This document shows, in pieces, positions 17,557-26,547 of a stretch of DNA of 64,000 bases. A program made the translations under genes and the position numbers. Every line of letters starts with the position of its first letter. Positions within the stretch are counted from its first letter, which is position 1. The notes beneath the pieces are model-generated. The model worked only from the letters and a program-made list of their open reading frames with translations, made no database searches and had not been told where the DNA came from. The stretch covers positions 5,366,001 to 5,430,000 of the forward strand of contig NZ_SSBQ01000002.1 in the NCBI RefSeq assembly GCF_004795255.1, written 5' to 3'. Source of the stretch: Streptomyces sp. RKND-216. GTDB lineage: Bacteria; Actinomycetota; Actinomycetes; Streptomycetales; Streptomycetaceae.

Positions 17557-17952
17557 TCAGCCGATCACGGGCCCGGTGAACTTCTCGCCCGGCCCCTGCC
17601 CCGGCTCGTCCGGCACCACGGACGCCTCGCGGAACGCCAGCTGGAGCGACTTCAGCCCGTCCCGCAGCGGCGCGGCGTGGTAGGAACCGATCTCGGTCGC
17701 GCTCGCCGTGACGAGACCGGCCAGCGCGTGGATCAGCTTGCGCGCCTCGTCCAGGTCCTTGTGCGCGTCGCCCTCCTCGGCCAGCCCGCACTTGACCGCC
17801 GCCGAGCTCATCAGGTGCACGGCCACGGTCGTGATCACCTCCACGGCGGGCACGTCCGCGATGTCGCGGGTCATGGTGTCGAAGCCGACGGGCTGCTCGC
17901 CCTGCAAGGCCTCCGGCTGGTTCTGGTGCTGGTCGTCAGCGGCGTCGCTCAT
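17557..17952 (-). CDS. DUF1844-domain protein
   Basis: 131 aa. The conserved core is [28 protein letters not shown], followed by [17 protein letters not shown], as in the DUF1844 family. The acidic, Gln-rich N-terminus is probably disordered. Actinobacterial members almost always lie divergent from infC, as here, yet no function is established. A -10 box (TACCCT read on this strand, 17965-17960) ends 7 nt before the ATG, so the mRNA is probably leaderless. The control region is shared with the infC operon. Confidence 0.8.
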   Translation of the reverse strand: MSDAADDQHQNQPEALQGEQPVGFDTMTRDIADVPAVEVITTVAVHLMSSAAVKCGLAEEGDAHKDLDEARKLIHALAGLVTASATEIGSYHAAPLRDGLKSLQLAFREASVVPDEPGQGPGEKFTGPVIG

Positions 17953-17959
17953 GGTGCCC

Positions 17960-17965
17960 AGGGTA
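17960..17965 (-). promoter_or_regulatory. -10 box of a leaderless DUF1844 promoter
   Basis: TACCCT on the reverse strand, 7 nt before the ATG at 17952. It is back to back with the infC promoter at 17995. Confidence 0.45.
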
Positions 17966-17994
17966 GGCGTGCGACCTCGTCCGCCGAACCCTGG

Positions 17995-18292
17995 TATGCT
18001 CGAGAACCGACCGGCCGGACGTCCGGACCCTCGCAGCGGAAGACCGCCACCGAGGACCGACTCCGGCCCGCAAGTGGAGGCTCCGTTCTCCCACCCTGTG
18101 GTCCCCCCGGGACCTCGGGTCAACGGTCAGGCTGCGCCCCGCGGTGAAACGCGGCGGTGCTCCCCTTCCGTGGAGCCCCGCCTGTGTCCCGTCCGGGGCG
18201 TTTCGCACGTCAGGGCGCGGGGGTCGAGAACTCAACTTAACTCTTGCGCGGCCGTTCGCCAGATGGCCGTGTGGTGCACCCGAGGAGGCCCC
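17995..18292 (+). promoter_or_regulatory. infC operon promoter and long structured leader
   Basis: TATGCT at 17995-18000 is a good -10. About 285 nt of untranslated RNA would then precede the IF3 start. The leader holds several local hairpins, including CCGCG-gtgaaa-CGCGG (18137-18152) and GCTCC/GGAGC (about 18158-18175), and ends with GAGGAGG 4 nt before the ATC start. Long leaders of infC-rpmI-rplT operons often bind L20; no recognised L20-leader fold can be asserted here. No gene was seen in this 340-nt gap. Confidence 0.5.
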
Positions 18293-18901
18293 ATCAGCGC
18301 CGAGCCCCGCATCAACGACCGGATTCGTGTCCCCGAGGTGCGACTCGTCGGTCCCAGTGGCGAGCAGGTCGGCATCGTGCCGCTTGCCAAGGCCCTGGAG
18401 CTCGCCACGGAGTACGACCTCGACCTCGTCGAGGTGGCGGCCAACGCCCGCCCGCCCGTGTGCAAGCTCATGGACTACGGAAAGTTCAAGTACGAGTCGG
18501 CCATGAAGGCCCGTGAAGCGCGCAAGAACCAGGCGCACACGGTCATCAAGGAGATGAAGCTCCGGCCGAAGATCGATCCGCACGACTACGACACCAAGAA
18601 GGGTCATGTCGTCCGGTTCCTCAAGCAGGGGGACAAGGTCAAGATCACGATCATGTTCCGCGGTCGCGAGCAGAGCCGCCCCGAACTGGGATACCGGCTC
18701 CTGCAGCGCCTCGCGGACGACGTCCAGGAGCTGGGCTTCGTGGAGTCCAACCCCAAGCAGGACGGCCGTAACATGATCATGGTTCTCGGTCCGCACAAGA
18801 AGAAGACCGAGGCGATGGCCGAAGCCCGCGAGGCGCAGGCCGCACGCAAGGCCGGCCGCCAGCAGGACAGCAGCCCTGCCGAGGAGCCCGCCGAGGCGTG
18901 A
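18293..18901 (+). CDS. infC: Translation initiation factor IF-3
   Basis: 202 codons. IF3-N ([59 protein letters not shown]) is joined by a Lys/Arg-rich helix (KAREARKNQ) to IF3-C ([35 protein letters not shown]). It binds the 30S subunit and checks start-codon pairing. The start is placed at ATC 18293, 4 nt after GAGGAGG, because the protein family begins at that Ile/Met-Ser-Ala-Glu. The in-frame ATG 18263 and GTG 18269 lack a ribosome site. A rare start codon is the known device by which IF3 represses its own synthesis in E. coli (AUU). A charged tail follows the conserved part. Confidence 0.93.
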   Translation: MSAEPRINDRIRVPEVRLVGPSGEQVGIVPLAKALELATEYDLDLVEVAANARPPVCKLMDYGKFKYESAMKAREARKNQAHTVIKEMKLRPKIDPHDYDTKKGHVVRFLKQGDKVKITIMFRGREQSRPELGYRLLQRLADDVQELGFVESNPKQDGRNMIMVLGPHKKKTEAMAEAREAQAARKAGRQQDSSPAEEPAEA

Positions 18902-18956
18902 GCCCTCCCGGGCGCACGCCCAGGACCAAGCAACCGAACCGACCGGCGCTTCCGGC

Positions 18957-18972
18957 TGCCCGGAAACGGGCA
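18957..18972 (+). other. Tetraloop hairpin between infC and rpmI
   Basis: TGCCCG-GAAA-CGGGCA forms a 6-bp stem capped by a GNRA tetraloop in the infC-rpmI spacer, 34 nt before the L35 start. It might stabilise RNA or serve ribosomal-protein feedback; function unknown. Confidence 0.4.
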
Positions 18973-19006
18973 CGTCAGGCGCCACCGACGAGGAGAAGAC
19001 GGCGAC

Positions 19007-19201
19007 ATGCCGAAGAACAAGACGCACAGTGGTGCCCGCAAGCGCTTCAAGGTCACGGGCTCCGGCAAGGTGTTGCGCCAGCGGGCCGGCCGCCGCCACT
19101 ACCTCGAGCACAAGCCGTCCACGCTGACGCGCCGCCTCGCGGGCACCCAGGAGATGGCTCCGGCCGACGCCAAGAAGATCAAGAAGCTTCTCGGTAAGTA
19201 A
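19007..19201 (+). CDS. rpmI: 50S ribosomal protein L35
   Basis: 64 aa, full length. Begins [21 protein letters not shown] and ends KKIKKLLGK, both family signatures; very basic throughout. AGGAGAAG precedes the ATG. It lies between infC and rplT in the universal IF3-L35-L20 operon and assembles into the large subunit. Confidence 0.97.
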   Translation: MPKNKTHSGARKRFKVTGSGKVLRQRAGRRHYLEHKPSTLTRRLAGTQEMAPADAKKIKKLLGK

Positions 19202-19278
19202 TCCCCGCTCGACCGGGACCCTTTTCCATCCGGGCCGTGTGAACACCGCCACGGCCCCGCCTCCAAGGAGACACACCA

Positions 19279-19662
19279 GTGGCACGCGTCAAGCGGGCAG
19301 TCAACGCCCACAAGAAGCGCCGGGCGATCCTCGAGCAGGCCAGCGGCTACCGCGGCCAGCGCTCCCGCCTGTACCGCAAGGCGAAGGAGCAGGTCACCCA
19401 CTCGTTCGTCTACAACTACAACGACCGCAAGAAGCGCAAGGGCGACTTCCGTCAGCTGTGGATCCAGCGGATCAACGCCGCGGCCCGCGCCAACGGCATG
19501 ACCTACAACCGCTTCATCCAGGGTCTGAAGGCCGCCAACGTCGAGGTGGACCGCAAGATCCTCGCCGACCTCGCGGTCAACGACACCGCCGCGTTCGCCG
19601 CGCTGGTCGAGGTCGCCCAGAAGGCCCTCCCCAGCGACGTCAACGCCCCGAAGGCCGCCTGA
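19279..19662 (+). CDS. rplT: 50S ribosomal protein L20
   Basis: 127 aa. GTG start after AAGGAGA. The sequence [63 protein letters not shown] and [18 protein letters not shown] is a textbook L20, with an N-terminal basic RNA-threading tail and a globular helical C-terminus. L20 is an early 23S rRNA assembly protein and, in several bacteria, the autogenous repressor of this operon. The 77-nt spacer before it contains an imperfect hairpin (GGGCCGTG / CACGGCCC). Confidence 0.97.
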   Translation: MARVKRAVNAHKKRRAILEQASGYRGQRSRLYRKAKEQVTHSFVYNYNDRKKRKGDFRQLWIQRINAAARANGMTYNRFIQGLKAANVEVDRKILADLAVNDTAAFAALVEVAQKALPSDVNAPKAA

Positions 19663-19693
19663 ACCACGGCCTGAGCGTCGCCGCCGACGCCAC

Positions 19694-19724
19694 CGGACCC
19701 GCAGACCCCCGGCCTGCGGGTCCG
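19694..19724 (+). terminator. Terminator of the infC-rpmI-rplT operon
   Basis: CGGACCCGCAG (19694-19704) and CTGCGGGTCCG (19714-19724) form a perfect 11-bp stem with a 9-nt loop, 32 nt after the L20 stop. Confidence 0.65.
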
Positions 19725-19786
19725 CTGCTGTCCGGCCCCGCCCTCGCACCAGAAGCGCCCGCGAATCCCCGGAGACGAAGACACCC

Positions 19787-20629
19787 GTGATCCCCCCGTC
19801 CGCGACCCGGATCGCCGCCGCCCGCCGGCTCGCCCGCCGCAGTCTGCGCGGCAGGGACCGCCGGTTCCTCGCAGAGGGCCCGCAGGCCGTGCGGGAGGCG
19901 GCTGCCCACCGGATGGACGGCGAACCCGTACTCACCGAGCTCTTCGCCACCGAGGAGGCCGCCGGCCGGCACGGCGACATCGTGGACGCGGCCCGCACGG
20001 CCGGCGCGCGCCTCCACCTGACCCCCGAGGACACCCTGGCCTCCCTGGCCCGGACCGTGACCCCGCAGGGCCTGGTGGGCGTGTGCCGCTTCCTGGACCG
20101 GCCGTTCGCGGACGTGCTGGCCGCCCGCCCCCGGCTGGTCGCCCTCCTCGCCCACGTGCGCGACCCCGGCAACGCCGGGACCGTCCTGCGCTGCGCCGAC
20201 GCGGCCGGCGCCGACGCGGTCGTCCTCACCGACGCCTCCGTCGACGTCTACAACCCCAAGGCCGTACGCGCCTCCGTCGGCTCCCTCTTCCACCTGCCCG
20301 TCGCCGTCGGCGTCCCCGCGCCCGAGGCGGTCGCCGGTCTGCGCGCCGCCGGGGTGCGGGTGCTCGCCGCCGACGGAGCCGGAGACCGCGACCTGGACGC
20401 GGAACTCGACGCCGGCACCCTGAGCGGCCCCACCGCCTGGATGTTCGGCAACGAGGCGTGGGGCCTGCCCGAGGCGACCCGGGCGCTGGCGGACGACGTG
20501 GTCGGCGTCCCGATCCACGGCCGGGCCGAGAGCCTCAACCTGGCCACCGCCGCCGCAGTGTGCCTCTACGCCTCCGCCCGTGCGCAGCGTGCACCTGGAG
20601 GGTGCCGCTCCGTGACCTCCAGCGGTTAA
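19787..20629 (+). CDS. SpoU/TrmH-family RNA 2'-O-methyltransferase
   Basis: 280 aa. An N-terminal substrate-binding domain (RRFLAEGPQAVREA) precedes the SpoU catalytic domain with its three motifs: VRDPGNAGTVLRCADAAG (motif 1), WMFGNEAWGLPE (motif 2), VPIHGRAESLNLATAAAVCLY (motif 3). This is a trefoil-knot SAM methyltransferase that modifies ribose in rRNA or tRNA. Position directly after rplT and before pheST matches the orthologue seen in other streptomycetes. GTG start with GGAGA upstream. It resembles thiostrepton-resistance methylases (TsnR) in fold only; no resistance role should be assumed. Confidence 0.88.
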   Translation: MIPPSATRIAAARRLARRSLRGRDRRFLAEGPQAVREAAAHRMDGEPVLTELFATEEAAGRHGDIVDAARTAGARLHLTPEDTLASLARTVTPQGLVGVCRFLDRPFADVLAARPRLVALLAHVRDPGNAGTVLRCADAAGADAVVLTDASVDVYNPKAVRASVGSLFHLPVAVGVPAPEAVAGLRAAGVRVLAADGAGDRDLDAELDAGTLSGPTAWMFGNEAWGLPEATRALADDVVGVPIHGRAESLNLATAAAVCLYASARAQRAPGGCRSVTSSG

Positions 20630-20680
20630 GGTGGGCCGACGGGGACCGGAACCGGGGGAGCCGGACGGAAGGGTGCGGGG

Positions 20681-21811
20681 ATGGCAGCCGAGGGGAGCGA
20701 GGAGTCTCGCCCGCACGCCCGCCCGCACGCCCGCCCGCGCCCCGGCAGCCCCCGCAGCCCTGGCGTGCACCCGGACGAGCTGCCCGACGGCCTGGTGATC
20801 GCCGACGCCACCGGCCACGTCGTCTGCTTCAACGCTGCCGCCGCCCGGATCTGCCACACCGACGCCGCCGACGTGCTCGGCAAGCCGCTGGAAAGTGCGC
20901 TCCCGCTGGAGGACCTCAAGGGCCGCCGGTGGTGGCCGCTGACCGACCCGTACGGGGGCCTCGCCACCCGCACCGGTCAGCCCGAACGCCATCTCTTACT
21001 GCACGGACGCGAGGTGCTGGTCTCCGCCCGGTACGTCCGCGAGCGTCCCACCGGCCCTGTGGACCGCCTGGTGGTCTCGTTGCGCGGCACCGAGGCCCGC
21101 CGCCGCACCGAGCGCAGCCACGCCGAACTCATCGCCACGGTCGCCCACGAACTGCGTTCGCCGCTGACCTCCGTCAAGGGCTTCACCGCCACCCTGCTGG
21201 CCAAGTGGGAACGCTTCACCGACGACCAGAAGCGGCTGATGCTGGAGACGGTGGACGCCGACGCCAACCGGGTCACCCGGCTCATCACCGAGTTGCTGGA
21301 CATCTCCCGCATCGACTCCGGCCGCCTCGAGGTACGCCGGCAGCCCGTCGACATGGTCGCCGCGGTGCGCCGCCACGTCGAGGCCCACACGGCGGCCGGG
21401 CAGCCCCCCGACCGTTTCGTGACCCGCATCGTCGAGCCGCTGCCCGAGCTGTGGGCGGACCCGGACAAGATCGACCAGGTGCTGGGCAACCTGCTGGAAA
21501 ACGCCGTGCGACACGGCGAGGGAACCGTCACGATAGAAGTGGCGCCCTCGCCGTCCCCGCACCCGCGGGAGTGCACCGGCACCACGGTCACCGTCAGTGA
21601 CGAGGGCCCCGGCATTCCGGAGGAGTCCATGAGCCGCGTCTTCACCCGCTTCTGGCGGGGCAGCAAGCGAGGCGGCACCGGGCTGGGCCTGTACATCGTC
21701 AAGGGCATCGTCGAGGCCCACAGCGGCGGCATCACCGTCTCCCGTGCCGAGGGCGGCGGCGCGCAGTTCCGATTTACCCTGCCCGTGGGCGCCCCGGCCT
21801 TCATGGCCTGA
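20681..21811 (+). CDS. Soluble PAS-domain sensor histidine kinase (orphan)
   Basis: 376 aa. Residues 1-30 are a His/Pro/Arg-rich tail. A PAS-like domain follows (ELPDGLVIADATGHVVCFNAAAARI, about 33-140), then HisKA with phospho-acceptor His156 (IATVAHELRSPLTSVKGF), and an HATPase with N box (NLLENAVRHG), G1 (DEGPGIP) and G2 (GGTGLGLYIVKGI). No transmembrane helix, so the signal is cytoplasmic. No response regulator gene is adjacent. The same kinase occurs between the SpoU methylase and pheS in other Streptomyces, suggesting a conserved unexplained link with translation genes. It has its own ATG preceded by a weak GGGG site. Confidence 0.88.
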   Translation: MAAEGSEESRPHARPHARPRPGSPRSPGVHPDELPDGLVIADATGHVVCFNAAAARICHTDAADVLGKPLESALPLEDLKGRRWWPLTDPYGGLATRTGQPERHLLLHGREVLVSARYVRERPTGPVDRLVVSLRGTEARRRTERSHAELIATVAHELRSPLTSVKGFTATLLAKWERFTDDQKRLMLETVDADANRVTRLITELLDISRIDSGRLEVRRQPVDMVAAVRRHVEAHTAAGQPPDRFVTRIVEPLPELWADPDKIDQVLGNLLENAVRHGEGTVTIEVAPSPSPHPRECTGTTVTVSDEGPGIPEESMSRVFTRFWRGSKRGGTGLGLYIVKGIVEAHSGGITVSRAEGGGAQFRFTLPVGAPAFMA

Positions 21812-21902
21812 CCGGCACCACGGGCTCTCCGCACAGCCCCCGCGCACCTGCCGCAGCCCCGCCCGCGCCCGCCGACCGGCGAAGACCGACAGGCCAGGGC
21901 CG

Positions 21903-21908
21903 TAGACT
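21903..21908 (+). promoter_or_regulatory. -10 box of the pheST promoter
   Basis: TAGACT 50 nt before the pheS start. The short leader has no room for a T-box; no attenuator was seen. Confidence 0.45.
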
Positions 21909-21958
21909 CGGTCAGCGGCACGCATGCGCAGCCACGCCAATCGGAAGCACGGGAAGAG

Positions 21959-23089
21959 ATGTCGGCACCCAACAAGTCGTACGACCCTGTCGAGGTCGAG
22001 GCACTGAAACCGGAAGAGATCGACCGGGCACGGAACGAGGCGCTCGAAGCCGTCGCCGCGGCCACGGACCTGGACGCGCTGCGCGAGGTGAAGGCCGCCC
22101 ACGCGGGCGACCGCTCGCCGCTCGCCCTGGCCAACCGTGAGATCGGCGCCCTGCCGCCGCACGCCAAGGCCGAGGCGGGCAAGCGCGTCGGCCAGGCCCG
22201 CGGCGCGGTCGGCCAGGCGCTGAAGAAGCGCCAGGAGGAGCTGGAGGCCGAGCGCGACGAGCGCGTCCTCGCCGAGGAGGCGGTGGACGTGACGCTGCCG
22301 CACGACCGGCACCCGGCCGGCGCCCGGCACCCGCTCACCACGCTGTCCGAGCGCATCGAGGACGTCTTCGTCGCCATGGGCTACGAGGTGGCCGAAGGGC
22401 CCGAGGTCGAGGCCGAGTGGCTCAACTTCGACGCGCTCAACATCCCGCCGGACCACCCGGCCCGCACCATGCAGGACACCTTCTTCGTACAGGGCCGCAA
22501 GGGCGAGGCGAGCGGCGACGAGTCCGGGGTCGTGCTGCGCACGCACACCTCCCCGGTGCAGATCCGCTCCCTGCTCGACCGCGAGTTGCCGGTGTACGTG
22601 GTTTGCCCCGGCAGGGTGTTCCGCACCGACGAGCTGGACGCCACGCACACCCCGGTGTTCACCCAGGTCGAGCTCCTCGCCGTCGACGAGGGTCTGACCA
22701 TGGCCGACCTCAAGGGCACGCTGGACCACATGGTGCAGTCGCTGTTCGGCGAGGACATGAAGACGCGGCTGCGGCCCAACTACTTCCCCTTCACCGAACC
22801 GTCCGCCGAGATGGACATGGTCTGCTACGTGTGCCACGGCGAGTCCGTCGGCAACGTGGACCGTCCGTGCCGGACATGCTCCTCCGAGGGCTGGATCGAG
22901 CTCGGCGGCTGCGGCATGGTCAACCCCCGCGTCCTGACCGCCTGCGGTGTCGACGCGGAGCGCTACAGCGGCTTCGCCTTCGGGTTCGGCATCGAGCGGA
23001 TGCTGATGTTCCGCCACAACGTCGAGGACATGCGAGACATGGTCGAGGGTGACGTGCGCTTCACCCGGCCGTTCGGGATGGAGATCTGA
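21959..23089 (+). CDS. pheS: Phenylalanyl-tRNA synthetase alpha subunit
   Basis: 376 aa. The N-terminal coiled-coil arm ([16 protein letters not shown] through [21 protein letters not shown]) contacts tRNA. The class II core follows: [46 protein letters not shown] (motif 1), [21 protein letters not shown] (motif 2) and [24 protein letters not shown] (motif 3). It forms an alpha2-beta2 enzyme with PheT that charges tRNA-Phe. The insertion [19 protein letters not shown] is a Cys-rich knuckle, often seen in actinobacterial PheS, that may bind zinc. ATG overlaps an upstream GGGAAGAG ribosome site; its stop shares one base with the pheT start. Confidence 0.96.
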   Translation: MSAPNKSYDPVEVEALKPEEIDRARNEALEAVAAATDLDALREVKAAHAGDRSPLALANREIGALPPHAKAEAGKRVGQARGAVGQALKKRQEELEAERDERVLAEEAVDVTLPHDRHPAGARHPLTTLSERIEDVFVAMGYEVAEGPEVEAEWLNFDALNIPPDHPARTMQDTFFVQGRKGEASGDESGVVLRTHTSPVQIRSLLDRELPVYVVCPGRVFRTDELDATHTPVFTQVELLAVDEGLTMADLKGTLDHMVQSLFGEDMKTRLRPNYFPFTEPSAEMDMVCYVCHGESVGNVDRPCRTCSSEGWIELGGCGMVNPRVLTACGVDAERYSGFAFGFGIERMLMFRHNVEDMRDMVEGDVRFTRPFGMEI

Positions 23090-25599
23090 TGCGGGCGCCG
23101 CTTTCCTGGCTGCGGGAGTACGTCGATCTGCCGGCCGGTGAGACCGGCCGCGACGTCGCGGCGAAGCTGATCGAGGCCGGGCTGGAGGTCGAGACCGTCG
23201 ACCTACTCGGTGCCGGGCTCAAGGGCCCGCTCGTCGTCGGGCAGGTGCTGGCGATCGAGGAGCTGACCGAGTTCAAGAAGCCCATCCGCTGGTGCCAGGT
23301 GGACGTGGGCGACGCCAACCGCACCGGGGAGCCGCAGAACCTCATCTGCGGCGCGACCAACTTCGCCGTGGGCGACAAGGTGGTCGTGGTGCTGCCCGGC
23401 GCCGAACTGCCCGGCGGTTTCGCCATCTCCGCCCGCAAGACCTACGGCAAGGTCTCGGAGGGCATGATCTGCTCGGCCCGCGAGCTGGGCATGGGCGACG
23501 ACCACGACGGCATCATCGTCCTCCCGCCCGAGTACGAGGCGGGCACCGACGCCATCGAGCTGCTGGAACTGGTCGACGAGGTGCTGGACATCGCGGTCAC
23601 CCCCGACCGCGGCTACTGCCTCTCGCTGCGCGGGCTCGCCCGGGAGACCGCCACCGCCTACGGCCTGCCGCTGCGCGATCCGGCGCTGCTCGACGTGCCC
23701 GCCGCCAACGACCACGGCCCGAAGGTCGAGGTCGCCGACCCGCACGGCTGCGACCGGTTCACCGCCCGCGCGGTCACCGGGCTGCGCACGGACGCCCGTT
23801 CGCCGATCTGGCTGCAGCGCCGCCTCCAGAAGGCGGGGATGCGCCCCATCTCGCTGGCCGTGGACGTCACCAACTACGTGATGCTCGAACTCGGTCAGCC
23901 GCTGCACGCCTACGACCGCGCCCGCGTCGACGGGCCGATCGGGGTGCGCCGCGCGGAGCCGGGCGAGAAGCTGACCACCCTCGACGACGTGGAGCGCACG
24001 CTCCACCCCGAGGACCTGGTCATCACCGATTCGCGCGGCCCCATCGGGCTGGCCGGCGTGATGGGCGGGGCGGACACCGAGATCGCCGACGCGGCCGGCG
24101 GCGAGCAGGGCAGCACCGAAGTCGTCATCGAGGCGGCCCACTTCGACCCGGTTTCGATCGCCCGCACCGCGCGCCGGCACCGCCTCTCCTCCGAGGCCTC
24201 CCGTCGCTTCGAACGCGGCGTCGACCCGGAGGCCGCCGCCGCCGCGGCGCAGCGCACCGTCGACCTGCTGGTGCTGCTCGCCGGCGGCTCCGCCGAGGCC
24301 GGCGTCACCCGGTTCGTCGCCCCCGGCGGTCCGCGCACCGTCCGGATCGCCGCCGACCACCCGGACCGCGTGGCCGGCGTCGCCTACGGGCGGGAGACCG
24401 TCGTACGGCGGCTCCAGCAGGTCGGCTGCGACGTGTCCGGGCAGGACGAGCTGACCGTGACCGTGCCGTCCTGGCGGCCCGACCTCACCGACCCCAACGA
24501 CCTCGCGGAGGAGGTCATCCGGCTGGAGGGTTACGCCAACCTGCCCTCCACCCTGCCCCGCCCCCCGGCCGGCCGCGGGCTGACCGAACGCCAGCGGCTG
24601 CACCGGCGGGTCGGGCGTGCCCTCGCGGGCGCCGGGTACACCGAGGCGCTGAACTACCCCTTCATCGGCTCCTCAGCGCTGGACGGACTCCAGCTCGACC
24701 CGGAGGACCCCTGCCGCCGCACGGTGAAGCTGGTCAACCCGCTCTCCGACGAGGAACCGGCGCTGCGCACCGCGCTGCTGCCGGGCCTGCTGACCGCGCT
24801 GCGCCGCAACCACGGGCGCGGCAGCCAGGGCGCTCAGGGCGGACTCGCCCTCTTCGAGACCGGTCTGGTGTTCCACCCGACGGGCGAGGAGCGCGACGCT
24901 CCGCGCCCCAGTGTGGCGGACCGCCCGTCCGACGAGGAGATCGCGGCGCTGGACGCGGCCCTGCCCCGGCAGCCGCGGCACGTCGCCGCGGTGCTGTCCG
25001 GCCCGCGCGAGCAGGCCGGCTGGTGGGGGGAGGGCCGGCCGTCCGGCTGGGCCGACGCCGTGGAGGCGGCCCGTACGGTCGCCCGCGAGGCCGGGGCGGA
25101 CCTGGTGGTGGAGCAGGGGCGGTACGGCCCCTGGCACCCGGGGCGCTGCGCCCGGCTTTCGGTGGGGGAGCGGACCGTCGGCTATGCCGGCGAGCTGCAC
25201 CCGCGGGTCGTGAAGGCCTTCGGCCTTCCGGAGCGGACCAGCGCGATGGAAGTCGATCTGGACGCGCTGGAGGAGGACGCCACCGGCCCGGTGCGGGCGC
25301 CGAGCGTGTCGGCCTACCCGGTGGCTGCTCAGGACGTCGCCCTCGTGGTCGGCGCGGACGTCGCCGCCGCGGAGGTGGAGGCGGCGCTGCGCGAGGGCGC
25401 GGGACCGTTGCTGGAGTCGCTGCGGCTGTTCGACGTGTTCACCGGCGAGCAGCTCGGCGAGGGCCGCAAGTCCCTCGCGTACGCACTGCGGTTCCGTGCC
25501 GAGGACCGCACGCTGAAGGCCGACGAGGCGTCTGCGGCCCGGGATGCCGCCGTCGCCGCCGCGGTGGAGCGCACCGGGGCGACCCTGCGCGGGGCGTAA
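23089..25599 (+). CDS. pheT: Phenylalanyl-tRNA synthetase beta subunit
   Basis: 836 aa, expected length. It begins [13 protein letters not shown], then a tRNA-binding EMAP-like domain (about residues 40-155, GPLVVGQVL and [14 protein letters not shown]), the B3/B4 editing domain ([38 protein letters not shown]), B5, the catalytic-like core, and a C-terminal ferredoxin-fold anticodon-binding domain ([34 protein letters not shown]). The start overlaps the pheS stop (TGATG), giving tight translational coupling for 1:1 subunit synthesis. A perfect 18-bp hairpin follows. Confidence 0.96.
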   Translation: MRAPLSWLREYVDLPAGETGRDVAAKLIEAGLEVETVDLLGAGLKGPLVVGQVLAIEELTEFKKPIRWCQVDVGDANRTGEPQNLICGATNFAVGDKVVVVLPGAELPGGFAISARKTYGKVSEGMICSARELGMGDDHDGIIVLPPEYEAGTDAIELLELVDEVLDIAVTPDRGYCLSLRGLARETATAYGLPLRDPALLDVPAANDHGPKVEVADPHGCDRFTARAVTGLRTDARSPIWLQRRLQKAGMRPISLAVDVTNYVMLELGQPLHAYDRARVDGPIGVRRAEPGEKLTTLDDVERTLHPEDLVITDSRGPIGLAGVMGGADTEIADAAGGEQGSTEVVIEAAHFDPVSIARTARRHRLSSEASRRFERGVDPEAAAAAAQRTVDLLVLLAGGSAEAGVTRFVAPGGPRTVRIAADHPDRVAGVAYGRETVVRRLQQVGCDVSGQDELTVTVPSWRPDLTDPNDLAEEVIRLEGYANLPSTLPRPPAGRGLTERQRLHRRVGRALAGAGYTEALNYPFIGSSALDGLQLDPEDPCRRTVKLVNPLSDEEPALRTALLPGLLTALRRNHGRGSQGAQGGLALFETGLVFHPTGEERDAPRPSVADRPSDEEIAALDAALPRQPRHVAAVLSGPREQAGWWGEGRPSGWADAVEAARTVAREAGADLVVEQGRYGPWHPGRCARLSVGERTVGYAGELHPRVVKAFGLPERTSAMEVDLDALEEDATGPVRAPSVSAYPVAAQDVALVVGADVAAAEVEAALREGAGPLLESLRLFDVFTGEQLGEGRKSLAYALRFRAEDRTLKADEASAARDAAVAAAVERTGATLRGA

Positions 25600-25632
25600 G
25601 AGGAATCGGCGACACTCCGCCACATCCCTGAA

Positions 25633-25672
25633 AACCGGGGGTGGTTCCGGACAACCGGAACCACCCCCGGTT
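25633..25672 (+). terminator. Strong terminator after pheST
   Basis: AACCGGGGGTGGTTCCGG (25633-25650), tetraloop ACAA, and a perfectly complementary 18-nt arm (25655-25672). It isolates pheST from the peptide genes. Confidence 0.85.
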
Positions 25673-25722
25673 GGCGTTTCGTGAACTCCGTGCACCGAAT
25701 GGGATTCCCCCAGGCGGATGAC

Positions 25723-25739
25723 GTGAAGATCTGACGACC
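25723..25739 (+). promoter_or_regulatory. Conserved upstream element A of peptide gene 1
   Basis: GTGAAGATCTGACGACC, 194 nt before the first peptide ATG. The second peptide gene carries the same 17-mer with one change at 192 nt (26356-26372). Most of the rest of the 317-nt gap between pheT and the peptide gene is unconserved, and no other gene was seen in it. Confidence 0.55.
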
Positions 25740-25777
25740 TGTCCCGTCCTGGGTGGTCAGTGCTCGGCCGACCGTGA

Positions 25778-25798
25778 TCTGATCCAACCTCCGGCGGG
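25778..25798 (+). promoter_or_regulatory. Conserved upstream element B of peptide gene 1
   Basis: TCTGATC, 5 nt, then TCCGGCGGG. The second gene has TCTGATC-g-TCCGGCGGG at 26411-26427. In both, element B starts exactly 55 nt after the start of element A, so the two upstream regions share a fixed arrangement. Confidence 0.5.
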
Positions 25799-25916
25799 TC
25801 ACCGGCCGGACAGACACCCCCCAAGGATCTGTGCGGTCGCCCTGCGGGCGTCGGCATCCGCCAGGTGCCGGCATGTTGTTTCCCCTCACGAGAACGATGT
25901 ATGGAAGGCGCTTCCC

Positions 25917-26141
25917 ATGCTGAACGACAAGATCGAGACCGCTGAGATCGCCGACGCCGAGCTGGACCAGGTTTCCGGTGGTGTCGGCGTCGCCGCCGAG
26001 GGCGTTGTCGGCGTTGCGGGCACCGAGCTGGGCGGCGGCGTCTCCGCCGGCGTCGACGGCCTCGGCCTGGACGCCCTCCCGGTCCCCGGCCTGGACGGCG
26101 TGACCGGCACCGTCTCCGGCCTCACCGGCGGCCTGGTCTGA
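25917..26141 (+). CDS. Double-glycine-leader secreted peptide precursor 1
   Basis: 74 aa. Residues 1-22 form a leader with the double-glycine pattern IETAEIADAELDQVSGG; cleavage after Gly22 by the C39 peptidase encoded downstream is expected. The 52-residue core is Gly (16) and Val (11) rich, carries five acidic residues, and has no Cys, Lys, Arg, His, Phe, Tyr or Trp. GxxxG-type spacing is frequent. The start codon is preceded by GGAAG-gcg-CTTCC, where GGAAG is the only ribosome site. Leader type is known from class II lanthipeptides and two-peptide bacteriocins, but the core has only four Thr and two Ser and no Cys, so lanthionine formation is excluded. Function unknown. Confidence 0.85.
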   Translation: MLNDKIETAEIADAELDQVSGGVGVAAEGVVGVAGTELGGGVSAGVDGLGLDALPVPGLDGVTGTVSGLTGGLV

Positions 26142-26208
26142 CGATGCCCGTCCGCGACCGGCCCGTCGGCGTCGACGCCTGACGGAGAGGCCGCGAGCAT
26201 CGCGCACG

Positions 26209-26240
26209 AAGGGGCGCCCCAGGTACCTGGGGCGCCCCTT
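26209..26240 (+). terminator. Terminator of peptide gene 1
   Basis: A perfect 32-bp palindrome centred on GGTACC; as RNA it gives a 14-bp stem with a 4-nt loop ending in TT. It sits 67 nt after the peptide stop and separates the two peptide genes. The 406-nt gap to the second peptide gene otherwise holds only elements A and B and no gene. Confidence 0.8.
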
Positions 26241-26355
26241 CCGCGTGCCCGGCACGCTGTCGGCGCCCGCCGGGCGCGTGGGACAGGTATTCGGAGCCGC
26301 GAGCCCCGCGGATGGGACGAGGTCGTGAGGGCTCGTCACCGGGTCCATGCCGGGT

Positions 26356-26372
26356 GTGAAGATGTGACGACC
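26356..26372 (+). promoter_or_regulatory. Conserved upstream element A of peptide gene 2
   Basis: GTGAAGATGTGACGACC, 16 of 17 identical to the element at 25723-25739 and at an almost equal distance (192 nt) from the start codon. Confidence 0.55.
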
Positions 26373-26410
26373 CGGGGCTCATCGAGTGGCATGACGTTCC
26401 GCTCACGTGT

Positions 26411-26427
26411 TCTGATCGTCCGGCGGG
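26411..26427 (+). promoter_or_regulatory. Conserved upstream element B of peptide gene 2
   Basis: TCTGATC-g-TCCGGCGGG, 55 nt after the start of element A, as for peptide gene 1. Confidence 0.5.
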
Positions 26428-26533
26428 CGACGGGGGAGAGCAATTTCCCTCGCGGGAAACCTTCTTCGCGCCTGCCCCTCATTCGGACCGGTATCTCGAA
26501 CCGGGTGATTCCCCCGATGAACGAAGCAATGAA

Positions 26534-26547
26534 GGGAAGCACTTCCC
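26534..26547 (+). other. Palindrome abutting the start codon of peptide gene 2
   Basis: GGGAAG-CA-CTTCCC directly precedes ATG 26548; its left arm is the only ribosome-site-like sequence. Peptide gene 1 has GGAAG-GCG-CTTCC in the same place (25903-25915). Confidence 0.5.

Noticed and set aside
14717..17791. A 1,024-codon open frame on the reverse strand opposite the protease, SseB and aquaporin genes
   Set aside because: It is antisense to three well-supported genes; its residues are Gly/Arg/Ala-rich without domain character. High G+C makes such shadow frames common.
19787..20629. Thiostrepton-resistance methylase
   Set aside because: It shares the SpoU fold, but position after rplT and the general motif set fit a housekeeping methylase; nothing indicates an antibiotic cluster.
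21812..21958. T-box or leader-peptide attenuator before pheS
   Set aside because: The likely leader is only about 45 nt and shows no specifier-loop or Phe-rich leader peptide.
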